Assembly: GCA_023461075.1 (NCBI GenBank)
Contig: JAEWNY010000003.1
Coordinates: forward strand, 1-8,420
Direction of reading: 5' to 3'
DNA from: Pseudomonadota bacterium
GTDB taxonomy: Bacteria; Pseudomonadota; Gammaproteobacteria; Xanthomonadales; Xanthomonadaceae
DNA length: 8,420 nt
Part shown: piece by piece, positions 1 to 4,693 of the stretch
Numbering within the stretch: position 1 is the first letter of the stretch
Layout: each line of letters opens with the position of its first letter
Program-made: the position numbers and the translations under genes
The notes under the pieces: model-generated
Told to the model about the DNA's origin: nothing
Database searches by the model: none
Seen by the model: the letters and a program-made list of their open reading frames with translations, nothing else

Positions 1-1
1 G

Positions 2-181
2 CTGGTGGTGATGTTGAACTGGACGATGGCCTACTGGACCTACCAGCGCGCGGCGCGGATCATCCTCGGCCCGGCGCCCGGCGAAGCCGAAGAGGACGCG
101 CCCGAGGACGCGCCGGAGGAAGACACCCAAGCGGCCGAAGACCTGCCGCCGGTGGGCGACGGCGACGAACCGGCGAAGTGA
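2..181 (+). CDS. ndh: Type II NADH dehydrogenase, C-terminal end (partial)
   Basis: Only the last 59 codons and the TGA stop are present; the 5' end lies before the window. The first part reads LVVMLNWTMAYWTYQRAARI, a hydrophobic and aromatic segment followed by basic residues. This matches the C-terminal membrane-anchoring helix of proteobacterial type II NADH:quinone oxidoreductases (pattern LVV.LNW.WAY.TYQR.AR.I). These are single-subunit, FAD-dependent, non-proton-pumping enzymes on the inner face of the cytoplasmic membrane that pass electrons from NADH to quinone. What follows is an unusual tail of about 35 residues rich in Glu, Asp, Ala and Pro (EEDAPEDAPEED and similar), probably disordered. 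The FAD and NADH domains cannot be seen, so the family call rests on this one segment. Another membrane protein with a similar end is possible. Confidence 0.68.
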   Translation: MVVMLNWTMAYWTYQRAARIILGPAPGEAEEDAPEDAPEEDTQAAEDLPPVGDGDEPAK

Positions 182-190
182 TCTAGCCCC

Positions 191-220
191 TTGCCAAGCG
201 CTGCAATGCGGGCGCACACT
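191..220 (+). promoter_or_regulatory. Candidate promoter of the asnB leader transcript
   Basis: A TTGCCA hexamer (191-196, 5 of 6 to the -35 consensus) is followed after 18 bases by CACACT (215-220, 3 of 6 to the -10 consensus). A start site seven to eight bases further on would fall at or next to the A of the leader ATG (228). The leader mRNA would then be leaderless, which fits the absence of any Shine-Dalgarno sequence before that ATG. A weaker alternative -10 is TGCAAT at 202-207. The spacing is what makes the first choice attractive; the -10 itself is poor. Confidence 0.4.
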
Positions 221-227
221 CGGCCCC

Positions 228-350
228 ATGAGCACCCCGCGCACCGCTGGACATCCAGGCATCGCCGCCAACGCGATCGCGCCGGACTGCGCGCGCGCCA
301 ATAATCGCAATAACCGCAACAATCCCTGCCAGCAGCGGGCCAGCGGTTAG
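228..350 (+). CDS. Asn-rich leader peptide of the asnB attenuator
   Basis: This is a 40-codon ORF from ATG 228 to TAG 348-350, too short for routine gene finding. Its notable part is codons 25-32 (300-323), AAT AAT CGC AAT AAC CGC AAC AAT, which read NNRNNRNN. Six of eight consecutive codons are Asn, with one more Asn at 270. Codons ending in T are uncommon in this GC-rich sequence, so chance composition is a poor explanation. The peptide lies directly before the asparagine synthetase gene and its stop lies just before an intrinsic terminator, the arrangement of amino-acid leader peptides such as TrpL or HisL. There is no ribosome binding site, so translation may begin on a leaderless transcript. 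No other ATG, GTG or TTG occurs in this frame. The peptide itself probably has no function beyond being translated. Seen: the codon run and position. Inferred: its sensing role. Confidence 0.8.
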   Translation: MSTPRTAGHPGIAANAIAPDCARANNRNNRNNPCQQRASG

Positions 351-410
351 CGCGCGAGAACCACGCCACCGAACCTGGAGCCCGCCTCGCAAAAGGCGGG
401 CTCTTTTTTT
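243..410 (+). promoter_or_regulatory. Ribosome-mediated transcription attenuator of asnB (Asn-responsive)
   Basis: Four segments can form mutually exclusive pairings. Segment 1 (243-250, accgctgg) is exactly complementary to 340-347 (ccagcggt). Segment 2 (335-343, gcgggccag) can pair with 375-385 (ctggagcccgc) as 9 bp with a two-base bulge; its core gcgggc:gcccgc is uninterrupted. Segment 3 (378-387) pairs with segment 4 (394-403) as the terminator. The stop codon of the leader peptide (348-350) adjoins segment 2. A ribosome stalled at the Asn codons (300-323) by scarce charged tRNA-Asn leaves segment 2 free to capture segment 3, and transcription continues into asnB. A ribosome reaching the stop covers segment 2, the terminator forms, and transcription ends. 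The pairings are seen in the sequence; the switching is inferred from the his and trp models. Folding energies were not calculated. Confidence 0.75.
378..410 (+). terminator. Intrinsic terminator before asnB
   Basis: A perfect 10-bp stem, gagcccgcct (378-387) with aggcgggctc (394-403), closes a six-base loop (cgcaaa) and is followed by seven T (404-410). It lies 33 bases before the asnB ATG and 27 bases after the leader stop. As a conditional attenuator it would control asnB. It would also stop any transcript running on from the upstream gene, and that could be its only role if the leader ORF is not translated. Confidence 0.92.
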
Positions 411-432
411 GTCCCATGCCCATGAACGAAAA

Positions 433-436
433 GGAG
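433..436 (+). promoter_or_regulatory. Ribosome binding site of asnB
   Basis: GGAG within aaaaggagtcc lies seven bases before ATG 444 and after the terminator hairpin. It supports that start, which also puts the essential catalytic Cys at position 2. Confidence 0.8.
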
Positions 437-443
437 TCCAGCC

Positions 444-2126
444 ATGTGTTCCATCCTCTCGGTGATCGACCTGCGACCGGGCAGCGACCTTTCGCTGCTG
501 CGTCCGCTCGCGCTTTCGCAATCGGCCAAGCTGCGCCACCGCGGCCCGGACTGGAGCGGCGTCTACCAGCATCCGCATGCATTGCTGGTGCACGAGCGCT
601 TGGCCATCGTCGACCCGGCCGGCGGCTCGCAGCCGCTGCTGTCCGAAGCCGGCCAGCTGGCGCTCGCGGTCAACGGCGAGATCTACAACCACCGCCCGCT
701 GCGCGATGAACTGCAGGCCGGCTACGCCTTCCAGAGCGGATCGGATTGCGAGGTGATCAACGCGCTGTACGCCGCCGATCCCGATGGCGATGCCGGCGAG
801 TGGCTGATGCGGCTCAACGGCATGTTCGCCTTCGTGCTGTGGGATGCCGGGCGTGGCCGCGCGATCATCGCCCGCGACCATATCGGCATCTGTCCCCTGT
901 ATTGGGGGCATGACACGGAGGGACGCATCTGGGTCGCCTCGGAGATGAAGGCGCTCTCGCGGTTGTGCGATGACGTGGCCCAGTTCCCGCCCGGCCACTG
1001 GTTCGATACCGAAACACAGGCCCTTCGCAAATATTACGACCGCCCGTGGCGCGAGGTCGCCGCGACCGAAGGCGTGGAAGTCGGCTTGGAGGAACTGCGC
1101 GAGGCCTTCCAAGCCGCCGTGCACCGCCAGTTGATGAGTGACGTGCCCTACGGCGTGCTGCTGTCGGGCGGTCTCGATTCGTCGCTGGTCGCGGCCTGCG
1201 CGGCGAAGTTCGCGCGCCAGCGCATCGAGGACGACGATGCCTCGGAAGCATGGTGGCCGCGCCTGCATTCCTTCGCCATCGGGCTTGAAGGGTCACCCGA
1301 CCTTGCTGCGGCGCAAATTGCGGCCGAAGCGCTCGGCACCGTGCACCACGGCTACACCTACACGTTCGAGGAAGGTCTCGACGCGCTGCCCGACGTCATC
1401 CGCCACATCGAGACCTATGACGTCACCACCATCCGCGCATCCACGCCGATGTTCCTGCTGGCGCGGCGAATCAAGGCGATGGGCGTCAAGATGGTGTTGT
1501 CGGGCGAGGGCAGCGACGAACTGTTCGGCGGCTACCTCTATTTCCACAAGGCGCCGAACGCGCGCGAATTCCACGCCGAACTGGTGCGCAAGCTCGATGC
1601 CCTGCACAACTACGACTGCCTGCGTGCCAACAAGTCGATGATGGCCTGGGGCGTGGAGCCGCGCGTGCCGTTCCTCGACCGGGAGTTCATCGAGGTGGCG
1701 ATGCGGATGGATGCGGAGGCCAAGATGGTCAAGGGCGGCCGCATCGAGAAGAACATCCTGCGCGCCGCGTTCGAAGGCTATCTGCCGGACGAGATCCTGT
1801 GGCGGCAGAAGGAGCAGTTCTCGGATGGCGTCGGCTACGGCTGGATCGATGGTCTCAAGGCGCATGCCGAGCGCCAGGTCAGCGATGCGGAACTCGCCGC
1901 CGCCACGCAGCGCTTCCCGCACAACCCGCCGCAGACCAAGGAAGCGTATTTCTACCGTCGCCTGTTCGAGCAGGTGTTCCCGGACGAGGCTAGTGCGCGC
2001 ACCGTGCCGGGCGGCAAGTCGATCGCCTGCTCGTCACCGGCGGCGATCGCGTGGGATGCGGCGTTCGCGAATGCCGCCGACCCGTCGGGACGCGCGGTGG
2101 CGGGCGTGCACGCGCAAGCGACGTGA
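444..2126 (+). CDS. asnB: Asparagine synthetase B (glutamine-hydrolysing)
   Basis: 560 residues, close to E. coli AsnB (about 554) and alignable with it from end to end. It makes asparagine in the cytoplasm from aspartate, glutamine and ATP, giving glutamate, AMP and diphosphate. The N-terminal class II glutaminase domain (about 1-200) has the nucleophile Cys2 exposed once Met1 is removed, RHRGPD (31-36), ERLAIVD (51-57, with R52), NGEIYNH (77-83) and SGSDCEV (98-104, with D101). The synthetase domain has the ATP pyrophosphatase P-loop SGGLDSS (241-247), YDVTTIRAST and SGEGSDE (353-359). The C-terminus VPGGKSIACSS...DPSGRAV is typical of the AsnB branch. No catalytic residue is missing. A good ribosome binding site fixes the start. 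The gene stands alone behind an Asn-rich leader and terminator, so its expression is probably set by asparagine supply. It converges with parC ten bases downstream, with no intrinsic terminator between them. Confidence 0.97.
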   Translation: MCSILSVIDLRPGSDLSLLRPLALSQSAKLRHRGPDWSGVYQHPHALLVHERLAIVDPAGGSQPLLSEAGQLALAVNGEIYNHRPLRDELQAGYAFQSGSDCEVINALYAADPDGDAGEWLMRLNGMFAFVLWDAGRGRAIIARDHIGICPLYWGHDTEGRIWVASEMKALSRLCDDVAQFPPGHWFDTETQALRKYYDRPWREVAATEGVEVGLEELREAFQAAVHRQLMSDVPYGVLLSGGLDSSLVAACAAKFARQRIEDDDASEAWWPRLHSFAIGLEGSPDLAAAQIAAEALGTVHHGYTYTFEEGLDALPDVIRHIETYDVTTIRASTPMFLLARRIKAMGVKMVLSGEGSDELFGGYLYFHKAPNAREFHAELVRKLDALHNYDCLRANKSMMAWGVEPRVPFLDREFIEVAMRMDAEAKMVKGGRIEKNILRAAFEGYLPDEILWRQKEQFSDGVGYGWIDGLKAHAERQVSDAELAAATQRFPHNPPQTKEAYFYRRLFEQVFPDEASARTVPGGKSIACSSPAAIAWDAAFANAADPSGRAVAGVHAQAT

Positions 2127-2136
2127 CTGGGGGCGA

Positions 2137-4386
2137 TCACTCGCTCGACAGGGAATCCACCTTCTGCCAGCCGCGCGGCAACAGGCTGCCGCGCGAGGCA
2201 CGTGTGCCGAGGTACTCGTCCAGCTCCTTCCAGGACAAGGTCATCGTGCGTGTGCCTGATTTGACGATGAGCTTGCCGCCTTCGGCGACGACCGCGACCG
2301 CGACCACCTTCTCGGTGCCGCGCTTGGCCTTGGGGATCTCGATCAGCTTGTTGCCCTTGCCCTTGTCCAGCTCCGGCACGTCGGCGAGCGCAAACGCCAG
2401 CACATGGCCGGCGCTGGTGGCGATGACGATGCGGTCGCTTTCCACGTTGCCGGCGGCGGCCGGTTGCAGCACCTGCGCGCCGCTGGGCAGCGAGAGCATC
2501 GCCTTGCCCGCCTTCTGCCGTCCGGTGAGGTTCTCGAACCGGGTGAGGAAGCCGTAACCCTCGCTCGATGCCATCACGAAACGCGCATCGTTTTCTCCGC
2601 TGGCCAGCGCGCCGAACGACGCCCCCGGCGCCGGAGAAAAACGGCCAGTCAACGGCTCGCCGTTGCCGCGTGCCGAGGGCAGGGTGTGCGCGAGCGTCGA
2701 ATAGCTGCGGCCGTTCGAATCGATGAAGGCGACCTGCTGGTTGCTGCGGCCCTTGACCGCCGCGAGCAGGCCATCGCCCTCCCGATACGACAACGCGGCC
2801 GCATCGACATCATGGCCCTTGGCCGCGCGCACCCAGCCCTTCTCGGAGAGCACCACGGTCACCGGCTCGCTGGCGACCAGGTCGGTCTCGGCCAGTGCTT
2901 GCGCCGCTTCGCGCGCGATGAGCGGCGAGCGTCGCGCATCGCCGAACTTCTTCGCATCGGCCAGCAATTCGTCCTTGACCAGCTTCTTCAGTTTCGCCTT
3001 GCTGCCGAGGATCGCGATCAGGCGATCACGTTCGGCAGCGAGGTCATCCTGTTCGCCGCGAATCTTCATTTCCTCCAGCCGCGCCAACTGGCGCAGTTTC
3101 GTTTCGAGGATGTAATCGGCCTGGTCTTCGCTGAGATCGAAGCGGGCGATGAGTGCAGGCTTCGGCTCGTCCTCGCTGCGGATGATGCGGATCACTTCAT
3201 CCAGGTTGAGGAAGGCGACCAGCAGGCCTTCCAGGAGGTGCAGTCGGCGCTCGACGCGTTGCAGGCGATAGTTCAAGCGGCGGGTCACCGTGTCCTGGCG
3301 GAACTGCAGCCATTCGGCCAGCAGCATCTTCAGGTTTTTCACCTGCGGCCGACCGTCGAGGCCGATCACGTTGAGATTGACCCGGAAACTCTTCTCCAAG
3401 TCGGTGGTCGCAAAGAGGTGGCCCATCAGCTGGTCGATGTCGACCCGGTTGCTGCGCGGGACCAGCGCGATCCGCACCGGATTGGCGTGGTCTGATTCGT
3501 CGCGGATGTCCTCAAGCCACGGCAGTTTCCTGGCGCGCATCTGGGTGGCGATCTGCTCGATCACCTTGGACGGCGAGACCTGGTAGGGCAGCGCGTTGAT
3601 GACGATGTTGCCGCCTTCCTTCGCATAGGTCGCACGTGCGCGCACGCCGCCGTTGCCGGTCTCGTAGATCGCGCGCAGGTCGGCGGCCGAAGTGATGATC
3701 TCCGCCGTGGTCGGATAGTCCGGGCCCTGCACGTGCTCGCACAGGTCGGCGACGCTGGCATCCGGATCATCCAGCAGGCGGATGCAGGCGCTCACCACTT
3801 CGTTCAAGTTGTGCGGCGGCACGTCGGTGGCCATGCCCACCGCGATGCCGGTGGTGCCGTTCAGCAGCAAGTGCGGCAGGCGCGCCGGCAGCCACGTCGG
3901 CTCCTCCAGCGTGCCGTCGAAGTTGGGATCCCAATCCACCGTGCCTTGGCCCAACTCGCCCAGCAGTACCTCGGCGATTGGCGTGAGCTTGGATTCGGTG
4001 TAGCGCATCGCGGCGAACGATTTCGGATCATCCGGCGAGCCGAAGTTGCCCTGGCCGTCGATCAGCGGATAGCGGTACGAAAACGGCTGCGCCATCAGCA
4101 CCAGCGCCTCGTAACAGGCGCTGTCGCCGTGCGGGTGGTATTTGCCGATGACGTCTCCCACCGTGCGCGCGGATTTCTTCGGCTTGGACCCGGCGGCCAG
4201 GCCCAACTCGCTCATCGAATAGATGATCCGGCGCTGCACCGGCTTGAGCCCATCGCCGATGAACGGCAGGGCGCGGTCCAAAACCACGTACATCGAATAG
4301 TCAAGGTAGGCGCGCTCGGCGTACTCGCGCAGCGGGATCTGTTCGAAACCGTGGAAGGCGGGGCGGGGGAGGTCGTCTTGGCTCAT
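2137..4386 (-). CDS. parC: DNA topoisomerase IV subunit A
   Basis: 749 residues, the usual ParC length. With ParE it forms the type IIA topoisomerase that unlinks daughter chromosomes and relaxes supercoils. The breakage-reunion domain opens with FHGFEQIPLREYAERAYLDY, which favours the ATG at 4386, then DGLKPVQRR (45-53), KYHPHGDSACYEA (82-94) and AAMRYTE with the DNA-linking Tyr129. GTTGIAVGMATD and PPHN follow. The region after about residue 360 is charged and helical (the coiled-coil gate), and the last 250 residues form the reduced C-terminal beta-pinwheel. A GyrA-box is not evident, and the YHPHGDSACYEA segment is ParC-like rather than GyrA-like. The positions equal to E. coli Ser80 and Glu84 are Ser89 and Glu93, so the quinolone-determining region is of the susceptible type. 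No strong Shine-Dalgarno is seen. It is divergent from tRNA-Leu and convergent with asnB. Confidence 0.96.
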   Translation of the reverse strand: MSQDDLPRPAFHGFEQIPLREYAERAYLDYSMYVVLDRALPFIGDGLKPVQRRIIYSMSELGLAAGSKPKKSARTVGDVIGKYHPHGDSACYEALVLMAQPFSYRYPLIDGQGNFGSPDDPKSFAAMRYTESKLTPIAEVLLGELGQGTVDWDPNFDGTLEEPTWLPARLPHLLLNGTTGIAVGMATDVPPHNLNEVVSACIRLLDDPDASVADLCEHVQGPDYPTTAEIITSAADLRAIYETGNGGVRARATYAKEGGNIVINALPYQVSPSKVIEQIATQMRARKLPWLEDIRDESDHANPVRIALVPRSNRVDIDQLMGHLFATTDLEKSFRVNLNVIGLDGRPQVKNLKMLLAEWLQFRQDTVTRRLNYRLQRVERRLHLLEGLLVAFLNLDEVIRIIRSEDEPKPALIARFDLSEDQADYILETKLRQLARLEEMKIRGEQDDLAAERDRLIAILGSKAKLKKLVKDELLADAKKFGDARRSPLIAREAAQALAETDLVASEPVTVVLSEKGWVRAAKGHDVDAAALSYREGDGLLAAVKGRSNQQVAFIDSNGRSYSTLAHTLPSARGNGEPLTGRFSPAPGASFGALASGENDARFVMASSEGYGFLTRFENLTGRQKAGKAMLSLPSGAQVLQPAAAGNVESDRIVIATSAGHVLAFALADVPELDKGKGNKLIEIPKAKRGTEKVVAVAVVAEGGKLIVKSGTRTMTLSWKELDEYLGTRASRGSLLPRGWQKVDSLSSE

Positions 4387-4413
4387 CGATCGGTGTCGGG
4401 GGTTTGTACGACG

Positions 4414-4419
4414 ATTTTA
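4414..4419 (-). promoter_or_regulatory. parC: Candidate -10 element for parC
   Basis: On the minus strand this reads TAAAAT, 5 of 6 to the -10 consensus, in an otherwise GC-rich stretch. A start site about seven bases on would leave a 5' UTR of about 20 bases before the parC ATG. The best -35 at a 17-base spacing (ATGGCT at 4437-4442, minus strand) is poor. Confidence 0.4.
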
Positions 4420-4458
4420 AGGGCTCCGCCGGTTTCAGCCATCATCGCGCCCGCTTCA

Positions 4459-4487
4459 TTGACAACACGCGTTGCAACCCGCAAGAT
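4459..4487 (+). promoter_or_regulatory. Promoter of tRNA-Leu
   Basis: A perfect TTGACA -35 hexamer (4459-4464) is followed, after 17 bases, by CAAGAT (4482-4487, 3 of 6 to the -10 consensus). Transcription would start about 5 to 8 bases before the mature 5' end of the tRNA at 4500. The strong -35 and the direct placement before the tRNA support the call; the -10 is weak. Confidence 0.55.
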
Positions 4488-4499
4488 ACGCGCCCACCT

Positions 4500-4584
<85 letters not shown>

Positions 4585-4592
4585 AATGCAAG

Positions 4593-4619
4593 GCCCCCGA
4601 GCGATCGGGGGCTTTTTTT
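4593..4619 (+). terminator. Intrinsic terminator of tRNA-Leu
   Basis: An 8-bp perfect stem, gcccccga (4593-4600) with tcgggggc (4605-4612), closes a GCGA tetraloop of the stable GNRA class and is followed by seven T (4613-4619). It begins eight bases after the CCA end, so the tRNA is a single-gene unit separate from rnr. Confidence 0.93.
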
Positions 4620-4681
4620 GTTTGGCGCGGCGATGCGCGCAGCGTCAGTGGTCATCCACGCCTCGTCACGGCGGCCTGTGC

Positions 4682-4686
4682 GAGGA
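4682..4686 (+). promoter_or_regulatory. rnr: Ribosome binding site that sets the rnr start
   Basis: GAGGA lies seven bases before ATG 4694. It decides the start in favour of 4694 over the in-frame ATG at 4586, which lies just after the tRNA CCA end and would have to be read through the tRNA terminator. No clear rnr promoter is recognised in 4620-4680. Confidence 0.7.
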
Positions 4687-4693
4687 TGCCGCC

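Noticed and set aside
202..207. TGCAAT as an alternative -10 for the asnB leader
   Set aside because: No usable -35 lies 16 to 18 bases upstream, and it would leave a 5' UTR of about 14 bases without a ribosome binding site; kept only as an alternative.
247..258. Small hairpin ctgg-acat-ccag in the leader ORF
   Set aside because: A 4-bp stem is too weak to call as a feature; the longer alternative pairings of the same bases are more relevant.
272..281. Palindrome cgcgatcgcg in the leader
   Set aside because: With no loop it cannot form a useful RNA hairpin, and such words are common in GC-rich DNA.
416..709. Plus-strand ORF starting at 416, overlapping the asnB start
   Set aside because: It runs out of frame through the AsnB glutaminase domain and has no ribosome binding site or family match.
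183..1268. Long minus-strand ORF (361 codons) across the leader and asnB
   Set aside because: It is a shadow of the GC-rich asnB frame with no recognisable protein family, and it crosses the leader and terminator.
2404..3495. Plus-strand ORF of 363 codons inside parC
   Set aside because: It is antisense to a complete, well-conserved parC; the Arg/Gln/Ala-rich composition is what the opposite strand of GC-rich coding sequence gives.
4586..4693. Upstream in-frame ATG that would lengthen RNase R by 36 residues
   Set aside because: It begins two bases after the tRNA CCA end and would be read through the tRNA terminator hairpin; ATG 4694 has a proper ribosome binding site and a family-like basic N-terminus.
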